Notes under the pieces: model-generated
Told to the model about the DNA's origin: nothing
What the model saw: the letters and a program-made list of their open reading frames with translations, nothing else
Database searches by the model: none
Made by a program: the position numbers and the translations under genes
NCBI RefSeq assembly: GCF_000626675.1
Contig: NZ_CP006842.1
Location: forward strand, 2,294,001 to 2,358,000
Reading direction: 5' to 3'
Origin: Corynebacterium glyciniphilum AJ 3170
GTDB lineage: Bacteria; Actinomycetota; Actinomycetes; Mycobacteriales; Mycobacteriaceae
Length of the DNA: 64,000 nucleotides
Shown: positions 54,014 through 63,592 of the stretch, piece by piece
Layout: the number at the start of each line of letters is the position of its first letter
How positions within the stretch are numbered: the first letter of the stretch is position 1

Positions 54014-55825
54014 TCAGCTCCGGCCTCCAGACCGCGCCGGCGACACATACTCCCGCCACCCACCGAACCTAGAGATATCCTGCGCTCCCTCCACTGCCGC
54101 CGGCTGACAGGTGAACCCGGTGACCTGCCGACCGTCCGACAACGTCACCCGCCCCAACGCCATCGGTGCAGGGAGGCCAGCGAGGAAACGTCCGAGCCCA
54201 GTGGGGGTAATTAGCCACTCCTCCCCGAGGATCCTGTGTCCACCCTCCACCGGACCGGTCAGTCCAGGTTTCGGCGGCACCGTATCCAGCGCATACAAGT
54301 GGTAATCGGCCGTCGTCTCCACGTCACCGACGAAGGCCGCCCCCAGCGCCCGCAGTTCCCAGTTGAGTGGCTGGCCACGCAGGTGCGCACCGAATACGAC
54401 CACCGGCACCGCATTGACGTTGGCACCGTCACCCCCACTCACCGTCCACGACGTCGACACATCCTCCGGGCACGCAGCACCACCGAACAACGATGCCACG
54501 CCGCCCACCACCCCGTCCTCGAAGGCTCGGCCGAGGATGGTGACACCGAAGTTTGCCGGCAACCGTGCGCTCTCCCCGTCCTCGGGCCGTCCGCTGTCAT
54601 CCACAGTGGTCCATGGCACGGCGACCCCGCAGAGGTCCAGCAGGTTGCAGAAGTTGGTGTAGGTGCCCATCGCGGAGTTCACCCCGACCGGGTCGGCTTC
54701 CACAGCGGCGATCGTGGGATGGAATGGCGCAGTGGGAACAACGACGACATCCACACCATCCCACTCCTGCATCGCAGCCCGTCCCCGCTCCGCGAGGAGT
54801 CGCCGGGCACGCAGGACGTCGGCGCCATTCCACTGGGTGGCACCGGTGACGATGCTGGCGACGGTCGGGTCGAGCCCCGCGCCGGCACCACGGTTCCCGC
54901 CGTCGTCGGCAGACGCCGCCTCGACGAACTCCCCCACCGCCTCAGCGCGCTCTGCGACCAGGGCGGAGTCGTACAGCATTCGGGCGGCCTCGAGCGCAGG
55001 GGCGAGGTCGATGATCCGGATCTCACAGCCGGTGGCGCGCAGATGCTCCACCGCCCCATCGAAGGCCTCCCGCCACGACGCCGACAGACCGGGCAGGTCT
55101 GCGGGAGCACCGACCACCGGCGTCGTCGGCGCGGTGAACCGTACGTCGGACGGCCATTCGCGGGATCCGGTCGAGGCCATCACGCCCATGACTGCCTCAG
55201 CGTCTGCACTGCTCCCGGCAAACACGGTCACGCAGTCGTAGCTTGCACACGCAGGCACAACCCCCTCAGTGGAGACCACACCCACGGTCGCCTTGATACC
55301 GACGATGCCCTGCAACCCGGCCGGCACCCGTCCAGAGCCTGCGGTGTCGGTACCCAGGGCCGCGTCGACAATCCTCGCGGCCACCGCCACCGCGGACCCC
55401 GACGACGATCCTCCGGAGATCCGCTCCGGCACAGCAGCGTCGCTCACCGCACCGTAGGGAGAACGGGTGCCGACGAGTCCGGTGGCGAACTGGTCAAGGT
55501 TGGTCTTCCCGATCACCACCGCGCCGGACGCTCGCAGTGCCGCCACACAGGCGGCGTCCTGCGCCGGCCGGTAGGCATAACCGGGGCAGGCGGCAGTGGT
55601 GTCGAACCCTGCCACGTCGATATTGTCCTTCACCGCAATGATCATCCCGGTGAGTCGGCCGTCGGGTACCTCCCGGAAAGCTGTGTCCACCGCGTCCCGA
55701 GCGTCCTGGTGGGACAGGAGGGAGATGAAAGCGTTGGATGCATCGTCCTCGGCGAGGGCACGGTAGGCACCGTCCAACGCGCGGTGGGCGTCATCCTGTG
55801 TCCTGAAGGTTCTGAATGTCGTCAT
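54014..55825 (-). CDS. atzF: allophanate hydrolase
   Basis: A 603-residue protein: amidase domain (about 1-460) with K66, cis-serine S140 and nucleophile S164, then the roughly 130-residue allophanate-hydrolase C-terminal domain (NAVPVVVFGAHLRGQPLN through ALDTVPPKPGL and LGEEWLITPTGLGRFL). It splits allophanate to ammonia and CO2, the second step of urea use by urea carboxylase. The start may be ATG 55825 or a GTG at 55834 or 55843; the last overlaps the permease stop. It is separated from urea carboxylase by the permease and three plus-strand genes. Confidence 0.9.
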   Translation of the reverse strand: MTTFRTFRTQDDAHRALDGAYRALAEDDASNAFISLLSHQDARDAVDTAFREVPDGRLTGMIIAVKDNIDVAGFDTTAACPGYAYRPAQDAACVAALRASGAVVIGKTNLDQFATGLVGTRSPYGAVSDAAVPERISGGSSSGSAVAVAARIVDAALGTDTAGSGRVPAGLQGIVGIKATVGVVSTEGVVPACASYDCVTVFAGSSADAEAVMGVMASTGSREWPSDVRFTAPTTPVVGAPADLPGLSASWREAFDGAVEHLRATGCEIRIIDLAPALEAARMLYDSALVAERAEAVGEFVEAASADDGGNRGAGAGLDPTVASIVTGATQWNGADVLRARRLLAERGRAAMQEWDGVDVVVVPTAPFHPTIAAVEADPVGVNSAMGTYTNFCNLLDLCGVAVPWTTVDDSGRPEDGESARLPANFGVTILGRAFEDGVVGGVASLFGGAACPEDVSTSWTVSGGDGANVNAVPVVVFGAHLRGQPLNWELRALGAAFVGDVETTADYHLYALDTVPPKPGLTGPVEGGHRILGEEWLITPTGLGRFLAGLPAPMALGRVTLSDGRQVTGFTCQPAAVEGAQDISRFGGWREYVSPARSGGRS

Positions 55826-55839
55826 GTCACTCACGGTCC

Positions 55840-57405
55840 TCACTCCCCCACTTTCACAGGTCGCGGGTGCGCTTTGGTCCATGGGAACGCCACCAGTCCG
55901 GCCAGCACGCACACCGCAACCGCGATTGGTCCAGCCCACTGCATCCAGGGCATATCGCCGGAGGGATTATAAATCTCGGCGCGCGGCCACGACAGGTTGA
56001 TGACCATCAACGCCCCGTAGCCCACGGCGAGGGCGTTGACCAGCACCCCGATCCTGCCCAGGGTGAACAGCGGCCGGCCTTCGGCGTCGGTCTCCTCGCC
56101 GCGCTTACCGGGCCAGCCCTTGAACCGCTGGACCAGCAGCGGCCCGGTGACCATGAGATACGCGAGGTAGATCAGGATGATGCACACGCTGGTCAGGGTG
56201 GCGAAGATAGCGTCGTTGCCGACGTTGACCAGCAGCACCAGCAGGCAACCGACGCCGACGAGGATCGACGGCAGAATCGGGGTGCCGGTCCGCGAGTTCA
56301 CGTGAGCGAGGCGCTTCGAGGCAGGCAACCGCCCGTCGCGGGCCATGGAGAACATCAGGCGCGACGCCGCGGTCTGGATCGCCAGGGTACAGATCAGCAC
56401 GGCGATGGCGACGTCGATAAGCAGGACCGTCCCCCACGGTGAAGAGAGCACAGCGTTGAGCACGTACGGCAGCCCCTGCTCGGCCAGCTGCCCGTCGGTC
56501 AACGACGGAGCTGCCATGAGCGCACCGATAATCAGCAGCCCACCGCCGAGAGCGGACAGCGTCAGTGCCTGTCGAATTGTCTTCGGTGCGACCCGACGCG
56601 GGTTCTTCGTCTCCTCGGCGAGCTCACCGGCGCTGCCGAAACCGACCATCACGTAAGCGGCCATCAGCCCGGAGGCGATCCAGGCCCAGATGTAGCCGTC
56701 ACCGCCGGAGGCCCCGGTGTCGAAGACCACGTCCGGCCCGCGGTTGGCGTGGGTAAACAGCACACCGATGATGGCCACCACACCCACAAGTTCGCAGATC
56801 ACCCCGATGGTGGTCACGTAGCTCATCCACCGCACGCCGAGGCAGTTGATCGTGGTGGTGACCACCAGCAGGATCGCGCCGAGCAGGACGGCATTGGACG
56901 CACCGGATGGTGAAGCTAGTGCAGGGTCGTCGCCGATGATCTGAAAACCGGACCAGATGTTCGGCAGCACCACCTGCATGGCGATCGCTGCGGCGGAGGC
57001 GGTGACGATCTGGGCGAGGATCATGAACCAGCCGCCGAACCAGCCGAGGACTTCGCCGCCCATACGCCGGGACCACTGGTAGATCGCGCCGGAGACCGGG
57101 TAGCGCGCGGAGAGTTCCGCGAAACACAGCGCCACCATATATTGACCGAGGAAGACCACGATCCAGGTCCAGAAGAAGGCAGGTCCGCCAAATCCGAACC
57201 CCAGACCGAAGAGCTGGAAGATGGTGGTGAGGATGGAGACGAAGCTGAACCCGGCGGCGAAGGACGCGAAACGGCCGAGATTACGGTGCAGCTGCTGGTC
57301 GTAACCGAGGGAGCCCAGGTCATCAGCGTCAGCGGTAGCCGCAACAGTGCCGGATTTAGGCGGCAACGATGACCTGGATGATGTTGCGGAGGTGTGTGTT
57401 GACAT
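55840..57405 (-). CDS. APC-family amino-acid/urea-type permease
   Basis: A 521-residue APC-superfamily transporter with about 12 membrane segments and a 35-residue soluble N-terminus. Landmarks: FSFVSILTTIFQLFGLGFGFGGPAFFWTW, ELSARYPVSGAIYQWSRRMGG, GFGSAGELAEETKNPRRVAPK and SRLMFSMARDGRLP. APC members of this type travel with urea carboxylase and allophanate hydrolase and probably import urea or a related compound such as a guanidinium or amino acid. It overlaps or abuts the allophanate hydrolase start. Confidence 0.9.
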   Translation of the reverse strand: MSTHTSATSSRSSLPPKSGTVAATADADDLGSLGYDQQLHRNLGRFASFAAGFSFVSILTTIFQLFGLGFGFGGPAFFWTWIVVFLGQYMVALCFAELSARYPVSGAIYQWSRRMGGEVLGWFGGWFMILAQIVTASAAAIAMQVVLPNIWSGFQIIGDDPALASPSGASNAVLLGAILLVVTTTINCLGVRWMSYVTTIGVICELVGVVAIIGVLFTHANRGPDVVFDTGASGGDGYIWAWIASGLMAAYVMVGFGSAGELAEETKNPRRVAPKTIRQALTLSALGGGLLIIGALMAAPSLTDGQLAEQGLPYVLNAVLSSPWGTVLLIDVAIAVLICTLAIQTAASRLMFSMARDGRLPASKRLAHVNSRTGTPILPSILVGVGCLLVLLVNVGNDAIFATLTSVCIILIYLAYLMVTGPLLVQRFKGWPGKRGEETDAEGRPLFTLGRIGVLVNALAVGYGALMVINLSWPRAEIYNPSGDMPWMQWAGPIAVAVCVLAGLVAFPWTKAHPRPVKVGE

Positions 57406-57431
57406 TCTTATGGCGTCCTCGGGTCGGGAGT

Positions 57432-57445
57432 TTCTGTCGTTTGAC
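57432..57445. promoter_or_regulatory. inverted repeat upstream of the permease and nucleotidyltransferase genes
   Basis: CTGTC-GTTT-GACAG lies in the 138-base region between the divergent permease and nucleotidyltransferase genes. It may be an operator of the TetR regulator or of the nucleotidyltransferase-Fic module. Support is symmetry and place only. Confidence 0.35.
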
Positions 57446-57543
57446 AGCTATTCAAGCGACCGCATGTTTCCCCTGGATGTCGGTGAGGTTGGTTCCCGGT
57501 TTCTCTTCTCTCCGGCAGCACCACCGGATGGCACAATGTACTC

Positions 57544-58461
57544 ATGCCTCTCGGTAACCTCCGTGATCCCGATCTCACCGCGCTACTCGAGCAGCTTCGC
57601 CGCGACCGAGCGCAGGGGCGCGCCGCGACCGAGGTCACCGGAGAATGGTCGGCGGCACTCCGCGGACGCCTCGACGACAACCTCGCCGCCACCGGCTCGG
57701 TCGGTCGCGGCGAGGCGATACCGTCCTCCGACCTCGACGTGATCCGCGTAGGTCCTGGTCCCACGCCGAGACTCGACGTCCTGCTGAACGCCGGGATCCG
57801 CGGTGACGCCAACGGCGTGCAACCCACCGGACATGCGCTCCCGTCCACCGTCGAGCAGTGGCGTCAGGATGCCTGCACATGGATGGCCCATCCGCACCAG
57901 AATTCCGCCGTGGTGCGGCTTGGTCTCCTCGCTGACGCGAACCACTCCCTTCGGACCGCCGCCACCGAGGACTTCCGCGACTCCCCCATGCTTGCAGACA
58001 TGCTGCGCGACGCCGTGTCGACCTGCCCACCCCGGCTGACAGGCCTGTGGCGCAAGAACTCCGTGAACCTCAAGTCCGAAGTCCTTACCCCAGTGGTCAA
58101 AATCGCCAGATGGTCCGCGTTGGCGTCCGGCAGCAGCGAACTGTCGACCTCATATCGTCTCGCCACCACGGATGCTCGCTATCTCGACTCCTCCATCGTC
58201 CAGGACCTGCAGCAGGCTTTCGCTGACGCCCTCTCACTCCGGGTGGACTTGGACCTGGGGGTGACCGATGACCAGGTCTTTCAGCGCTTCGGGCGCATCA
58301 CGGTCACCGCGCTGCCGCAAGATGCCGCACATCGCCTGCGTGCAGCGGCGGCCACTGTGCGCGGTAGCGTACGCACCCTGCGTTATCTGCTGTCTACCTC
58401 GGCATTCAGCGTCGATACCGCCGGTAAAAGTCCCGCAGACAAGCCAGGTCGTGACGAGTGA
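57544..58461 (+). CDS. DUF294-like nucleotidyltransferase paired with Fic
   Basis: A 305-residue protein. The nucleotidyltransferase signature is GSVGRGE (51-57) followed by PSSDLDV with acids D63 and D65, as in DUF294/GlnD and MNT-type enzymes. The rest is helical, with VNLKSEVLTPVVKIARW resembling the DUF294 C-terminal part. It overlaps the Fic gene by 4 bases (GTGA). Nucleotidyltransferases act as antitoxins in MNT-HEPN modules; here the partner is a Fic AMP-transferase. It may control the Fic protein or a shared target. Confidence 0.75.
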   Translation: MPLGNLRDPDLTALLEQLRRDRAQGRAATEVTGEWSAALRGRLDDNLAATGSVGRGEAIPSSDLDVIRVGPGPTPRLDVLLNAGIRGDANGVQPTGHALPSTVEQWRQDACTWMAHPHQNSAVVRLGLLADANHSLRTAATEDFRDSPMLADMLRDAVSTCPPRLTGLWRKNSVNLKSEVLTPVVKIARWSALASGSSELSTSYRLATTDARYLDSSIVQDLQQAFADALSLRVDLDLGVTDDQVFQRFGRITVTALPQDAAHRLRAAAATVRGSVRTLRYLLSTSAFSVDTAGKSPADKPGRDE

Positions 58462-59231
58462 ACCCCGCACGACTGCGTGACATCGAGACAGCTCAGCGCA
58501 TCGAGGGGTGCCACTTCACCAGAGGATTCCGCCAGATACTCTCCCAGGTTGCTGAAGGAGCCGCAGACGTCGAGGAAGCCGTTATCCGCGAGATCCGTGC
58601 CGCGAAGGACACTGACCGCTCCCTCGATCTCCCCCGCGTCCCGCGCTGGCGTCGCATGTTCGGCACACCCACCTACTGTGCCCCAGGACACCGTGTGCTG
58701 CGCAACCTACCAGGACTGACCTCGCCGGTCCTGCTCAACGACCTTACCGGTCGGCTCTGCGCCCTGCGCATGGTCGCAGGAGACAGGGGTGCGGACGTCG
58801 TCAGTGACGCCACCGGCCTGTTGAAACTACACGACGCACTTTTCGGCGACGTGTTCGCCTGGGCAGGCCACCTGCGGTTCGTGAATCTGTCGAGCCAAGG
58901 CATCGCTTTCGCCCCAGTTCCCGCCATCGACCACCACTTGGCTCTCGCCGTCGATGACCTGATGATCTGTCGGGGACATCAGGCGAACGGTATACCGATC
59001 CCGCTGGAACCGCTGTGTCGGTTCCTCGCCGAGTACCTGTGGTGCCATCCATTCCGCGACGGCAACGGGCGCACCGCAATGGCGTTGCTGATGTCAATGA
59101 CCTCACCCGGCGCGCTGTCGTCCGTGGGGCCGGATGAGTGGTACGCCGCCTCGGCGCAATCCCTCAGAGCACCGGGTTTTCCCGACCCTGAGCCGTGGGT
59201 GCCGATCCTACGACGTATGTTGGATCACTGA
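58458..59231 (+). CDS. Fic-domain protein (AMP-transferase-like)
   Basis: A 257-residue Fic protein. The active-site motif is HPFRDGNGR with H197, and VFAWAGHLRF precedes it as in many Fic toxins. Near the N-terminus (residues 11-21) there is TAQRIEGCHFT, close to the inhibitory (S/T)xxxE(G/N) helix of self-inhibited Fic proteins, but the usual serine/threonine is shifted by one. It could be autoinhibited, or need the upstream nucleotidyltransferase as antitoxin. Start is GTG at 58458 inside the upstream stop. TetR gene follows in 41 bases. Confidence 0.85.
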   Translation: MNPARLRDIETAQRIEGCHFTRGFRQILSQVAEGAADVEEAVIREIRAAKDTDRSLDLPRVPRWRRMFGTPTYCAPGHRVLRNLPGLTSPVLLNDLTGRLCALRMVAGDRGADVVSDATGLLKLHDALFGDVFAWAGHLRFVNLSSQGIAFAPVPAIDHHLALAVDDLMICRGHQANGIPIPLEPLCRFLAEYLWCHPFRDGNGRTAMALLMSMTSPGALSSVGPDEWYAASAQSLRAPGFPDPEPWVPILRRMLDH

Positions 59232-59272
59232 TACCAGACCACAATCGCCCCCTGTCCGCGAGGAGCCCTGAC

Positions 59273-59974
59273 GTGCCGGAACCGTCCGTGAAGTCGTCCG
59301 TGAAGCCCCAGAACAAGCCTGAGCCCCCGCGCAAACCGGGACGCCCCCGGGCGTCCGCGCCCCGCTGGGACGGCACCGACACCAGTGCCGAGCTGCTGGA
59401 CGCCGCCGCCGAACTGTTCACCACCGAAGGTTACGGGTCGGTGAGTACTCGACAGCTTGCCGAGGCTGCGGGCATCCGTCAGGCTACGATCTACCACTAC
59501 TTCCCAGGAAAGAAAGGACTGCTGCTGGCACTGCTACTACAGACCGTCGAACCGTCGGTGCAGCTGTCCCGGTCACTGCTGGACCCGACCAGCACTGCCG
59601 ATGGCGCTCCCGGGTCCCCCATGTCCCCCGCCGACATTCTGCGCCACCTCGCCGCCGAGGACGCCTACCTGCTGCTGACTGACAAATGGAACCTGGCCTC
59701 ACTCTACGGCGCCCCGGAAATCCGCGACCCGTATTTCGAGCAGTTTCACGCCCTGCGTGCCGAGCTGCGCGACAGCTACCGCAACCTCGCACGCTGCGTC
59801 GCAGGAAATACTGCCCTTCCGGACGAGCACCTCGACCTGCCGTTCTACATGGTCGAGTCAGTGATACCTCTGCGTGCCGAGTCGTCGCCCACCACCAGCG
59901 AGGACACGGCGGCAGCACGTTCAGTAGCCGATGCCGTGGCACGCTCAGCGGTGGGTGTCCTCACGCCGGGCTGA
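59273..59974 (+). CDS. TetR-family transcriptional regulator
   Basis: A 233-residue TetR protein. After a proline-lysine-rich N-terminus (about 1-35) comes the helix-turn-helix LLDAAAELFTTEGYGSVSTRQLAEAAGIRQATIYHYF. The GTG at 59273 has AGGAG seven bases upstream and is favoured over an earlier frame that overlaps the Fic gene. Its 3' end overlaps the convergent urea carboxylase stop by 14 bases. TetR proteins commonly control urea carboxylase operons, so the urea genes on both sides are likely targets. Confidence 0.9.
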   Translation: MPEPSVKSSVKPQNKPEPPRKPGRPRASAPRWDGTDTSAELLDAAAELFTTEGYGSVSTRQLAEAAGIRQATIYHYFPGKKGLLLALLLQTVEPSVQLSRSLLDPTSTADGAPGSPMSPADILRHLAAEDAYLLLTDKWNLASLYGAPEIRDPYFEQFHALRAELRDSYRNLARCVAGNTALPDEHLDLPFYMVESVIPLRAESSPTTSEDTAAARSVADAVARSAVGVLTPG

Positions 59975-62900
59975 TGCTGACCAGCACCTGCCCCTGACCG
60001 ACCTGCTCGCCGACCCCGGCGAAGACACCCGAGACCACCCCGTCGCACTCGGCGAGGATCGGGGTCTCCATCTTCATCGCCTCCAGCGACGCCAGCCGGT
60101 CGCCGGCCTTCACCGTGTCACCCTCGGCGACGACGAGCTGCCACAACGTCGACGGCAACGGCGCGTACACGCCGTCGGAGCCCTCCGGTACCTCGATCTC
60201 AGTGGCGTCCTCGACCACCTCGGGTTCATCCCTGACCTCGAACTCACCGGAGACGCGCCAGCGCTCCTTCTCCTCGTCGAAGGCCGTGGCCTGTGTGGCA
60301 CGGAACTCGGCGATGGAGTCGGCGTTGTCGTCGAGGAATCGGCGGTACTCGGCGTAGGAGAAGGCGCCTTCCTCGGTGTCGACCACACCGCGTCCGGCAC
60401 CGGTCTCGGCGCGCATGTCCATCAACTTCTCGTGGGAGACCGGATACCACTCAATGCGGTCGAAGAACCGCAGTGCCCACGGGTTCCCCTGAAACAGTCC
60501 CCCAGTGCGGAAGCGATTCCACACCTGCGTCGTGCGGCCCACGAACTGGTAACCGCCGGGGCCTTCCATGCCGTAGATGCACAGGTAAGCACCGCCGATG
60601 CCGACAGCGTTCTCCGGGGTCCAGGTCCGCGCCGGGTTATATTTGGTGGTGACCAGGCGGTGACGGGGATCCAGCGGGGTGGCGACGGGCGCGCCGAGGT
60701 AGACGTCGCCGAGGCCGAGAACCAGGTAGGACGCATCGAAGACAGTGTCGTAGACGTCCTCGACCGTCTCCAGGCCGTTCATCCGGCGGATGAACTCAAT
60801 GTTCCAGGGGCACCAGGGGGCGTCGTCTCGCACGCCGTTCATGTAGCGCTCAATCGCCAGGCGAGTCTGCGGGTCGTCCCAGGACAGCGGCAGGCGGACA
60901 CGTCGGGACGGCACCTGGAGTTCCTCGGTGTCCGGGATGACCTCCTCGATACCGCGCACCACGGCAACCATGTCGCTCGGCAGGACAGTGTCGGGGTCGA
61001 CGTGAATCTGCAACGACCGGATGCCCGGGGTCAGGTCGATGACGCCGTCGATCTCTTGGTTGTCGATCCGCTTCTCGATCTCGGTCATCAGGGCATGCAC
61101 GCGCATGCGTAGCCCGATGTCGAGGACGAGGTCACCGAACTCGACGAGCAGGTTAGTGTCACCGGCGCGACGGTAGGTCACGGCGGGACGCCCGTCGGTG
61201 GCCTCGTCGTGGGCGAGGACCCCGTGGTCGCCGTCGCCACCAGATACGATGTCATCCGGACTAACGCAGTGCTCGACGGTTGCCGCGGCGTCAGTCTCAC
61301 GCACGGGTACGAAGCGAATCGTGTCCCCGGGACGTAGCTGGCCGAGCTTCCACAGGTCACCGCTGGCGACGACGGCGGGACAGACGAAACCGCCGAGGCT
61401 GGGGCCGTCGGGGCCGAGGATGATCGGAGTGTCGCCGGTGAAGTCGAGAGCACCGACCGCGTAGGCGTTGTCGTGGATATTCGACGGGTGCAGGCCTGCC
61501 TCCCCGCCGTCCTCGCGTGCCCAGGTGGGTCGCGGGCCAATGAGGCGTACACCGGTGCGCGCGGAATTATGGTGCACCGCGTAGTCGGTGGCGTAGAGGG
61601 TGTCGATGTCCTCGGGTGTGAAGAACTCCGGGGCCTCGTGCGGGCCTTCTGTCACCGCGATGCGCCAGTGTGTGGTGATCTCCGGGCGCCGTTCAGTAGG
61701 GATAGTGGACGGCGCCGGGGCATCGTCGGCGACCGGCGCGGGACGCAGGACGTCGCCGGCGCGCAGGGCACGTCCGGCGTGACCACCGAAGTTGCCGAGG
61801 GTGAAGGTGGACGCCGAACCGAGGTACTTGGGGAGGTCGAACCCACCGCGCACGGCAAGGTAGACGCGCAGCCCGGCCTCCGACACGGTGCCGATGCGCA
61901 GAGTCTGCCCGGCATCCACAGTCACCGGGGACCATTGCGCTACCGGGTCGCCGTCAATAGTGCAGCTGACCGGAGCACCAGTGATACAGATGACGGCGGC
62001 GTCGGAGAACCGCAGGGTGGGCCCCGATGACGTGCACTCCAGCGCTGGGGCACCCGCGGGATTGCCGACGGCGGTGTTGGCCTCGCGGAGGGATAGATCG
62101 TCCATCGGGCCCGACGGCGGGACACCGACCTGCCAGTATCCCTTGCGCCCGGGCCAGTCCTGCACGGTAGTAAGCATGCCGGGAGCGACGACGTCGATAC
62201 GCGGATCCGGGTCAAACGTGGCGGCTAGGGTGAGGGTGGAGTGTGTGATGGTACGGACCTCAGCGGCTGCGTCGGTTTTGCCGGTCATAGCGCGCAGCAG
62301 ACCGAGGTTGGTGGTCACCCCGTCGATGCGGGTGTCACCCAGGGCAGTATTCAGCAGGTCGAGGGCCTTATCGCGGGCACCGTCACGGTCGTCAGCGTGT
62401 GCGATGACCTTGGCGATCATCGGGTCGTAGAAGTGGGGGATCTCCAGGCCGGTCTCGACCCAGCCGTCGACGCGTACCCCGTCGATCCCCTCGGGGAAGA
62501 CGGCGTTGGTGACCAGGCCGGGACTGGGCTCACAATTCTTGGCGGGGTCCTCGGCGTACACGCGGGCTTCCACCGCCCAGCCGGTGGGCTGTGGGTCGGT
62601 GTCGAAGACGCCTGCATCCAGCCGCCCCTGCGCCAGCGTGAGCATCCAGTCGACGAGATCCACACCGTAGACCTCCTCCGTGACGGGATGCTCTACCTGC
62701 AGGCGAGTGTTCATCTCCAGGAAGTATGCCTCCTCACGGGACGGATCGTAGATGAACTCCACGGTGCCGGCGGAACGGTAGTCCACCGAAGCAGCCAGGG
62801 AGCGGGCCGACTCGTGGATCCCACGACGCACGGCCTCGGGGAGGTCGGGAGCCGGAGCTTCCTCGAGGACCTTCTGGTTGCGGCGCTGCAGGGAACAGTC

Positions 62901-63578
62901 GCGGTCACCGATGACCGCGACGTTACCTGTGCCGTCGCCGAAGACCTGGACTTCGACGTGGCGGGCGGGCCGTACCAGACGTTCGAGGAACACCCCGCCG
63001 GAGCCGAAATTCTTCGTGGCGATCTTCTCCACCGCCTCGAAGGCCTCGACGACCTCTGCAGCGGTGGTGCAGGCCTGCATGCCGATGCCACCGCCGCCGC
63101 TGGATGCCTTGACCATCACCGGCAGGCCGATCTCCTCGGCCTGGGCCACAGCGTCCTGCGCGGTCTGCAGCAACCCGGTGCCCGGCAGCATGGGGACCCC
63201 GGCAGCGTTCGCGAGCTCGCGGGCGGTGTGCTTGACCCCGAAGCTTTCGAGCTGTTCGGGGGTCGGACCGACGAAGCGCATGCCGGCGGCCTCGACGCGG
63301 CGGGCGAAGTCGGCGTTCTCGGAGAGGAAGCCGTAGCCCGGGTGCACCGCACCAGCCTTCGAATCGGCGGCGACGGCGAGGATCTTGTCGATGTCGAGGT
63401 AGGATTCCGCTGCCGGCCCGGGGCCGAGCACGTGGGCTTCATCGGCCTCCCGGACGTGCGGTGCAGCGATGTCGGCCTCGGAGTAGACGGCGATGGTGCG
63501 GATGCCGCGGGCGCGGGCGGAACGGATGATGCGCAGGGCGATTTCGCCGCGGTTGGCGATGAGCAGGCTGTCAAACAT
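59961..63578 (-). CDS. uca: urea carboxylase (biotin-dependent)
   Basis: A 1205-residue enzyme of full length. Biotin carboxylase occupies about 1-450 (LIANRGEIALRI start, SSGGGGIGMQ ATP loop, EMNTRLQVEHPVTE). The carboxyltransferase part has the KipA-like and KipI-like (AHS2/AHS1) domains, about 465-1000. The C-terminal biotin carrier has EAMKME with the biotinyl lysine K1169. It makes allophanate from urea, bicarbonate and ATP. The DUF1989 gene lies 14 bases upstream in the same operon. Guanidine-derived carboxyguanidine is another known substrate type in this family, so true substrate preference needs a test. Confidence 0.95.
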   Translation of the reverse strand: MFDSLLIANRGEIALRIIRSARARGIRTIAVYSEADIAAPHVREADEAHVLGPGPAAESYLDIDKILAVAADSKAGAVHPGYGFLSENADFARRVEAAGMRFVGPTPEQLESFGVKHTARELANAAGVPMLPGTGLLQTAQDAVAQAEEIGLPVMVKASSGGGGIGMQACTTAAEVVEAFEAVEKIATKNFGSGGVFLERLVRPARHVEVQVFGDGTGNVAVIGDRDCSLQRRNQKVLEEAPAPDLPEAVRRGIHESARSLAASVDYRSAGTVEFIYDPSREEAYFLEMNTRLQVEHPVTEEVYGVDLVDWMLTLAQGRLDAGVFDTDPQPTGWAVEARVYAEDPAKNCEPSPGLVTNAVFPEGIDGVRVDGWVETGLEIPHFYDPMIAKVIAHADDRDGARDKALDLLNTALGDTRIDGVTTNLGLLRAMTGKTDAAAEVRTITHSTLTLAATFDPDPRIDVVAPGMLTTVQDWPGRKGYWQVGVPPSGPMDDLSLREANTAVGNPAGAPALECTSSGPTLRFSDAAVICITGAPVSCTIDGDPVAQWSPVTVDAGQTLRIGTVSEAGLRVYLAVRGGFDLPKYLGSASTFTLGNFGGHAGRALRAGDVLRPAPVADDAPAPSTIPTERRPEITTHWRIAVTEGPHEAPEFFTPEDIDTLYATDYAVHHNSARTGVRLIGPRPTWAREDGGEAGLHPSNIHDNAYAVGALDFTGDTPIILGPDGPSLGGFVCPAVVASGDLWKLGQLRPGDTIRFVPVRETDAAATVEHCVSPDDIVSGGDGDHGVLAHDEATDGRPAVTYRRAGDTNLLVEFGDLVLDIGLRMRVHALMTEIEKRIDNQEIDGVIDLTPGIRSLQIHVDPDTVLPSDMVAVVRGIEEVIPDTEELQVPSRRVRLPLSWDDPQTRLAIERYMNGVRDDAPWCPWNIEFIRRMNGLETVEDVYDTVFDASYLVLGLGDVYLGAPVATPLDPRHRLVTTKYNPARTWTPENAVGIGGAYLCIYGMEGPGGYQFVGRTTQVWNRFRTGGLFQGNPWALRFFDRIEWYPVSHEKLMDMRAETGAGRGVVDTEEGAFSYAEYRRFLDDNADSIAEFRATQATAFDEEKERWRVSGEFEVRDEPEVVEDATEIEVPEGSDGVYAPLPSTLWQLVVAEGDTVKAGDRLASLEAMKMETPILAECDGVVSGVFAGVGEQVGQGQVLVSISPA

Positions 63579-63592
63579 GTCTAGTGGTCCTT

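Noticed and set aside
54236..55972. 578-codon plus-strand open frame antisense to allophanate hydrolase
   Set aside because: Composition-driven shadow; the minus-strand protein carries the amidase catalytic set.
62241..63584. 447-codon plus-strand open frame antisense to urea carboxylase
   Set aside because: Shadow of the biotin carboxylase domain; low-complexity glycine/valine content.
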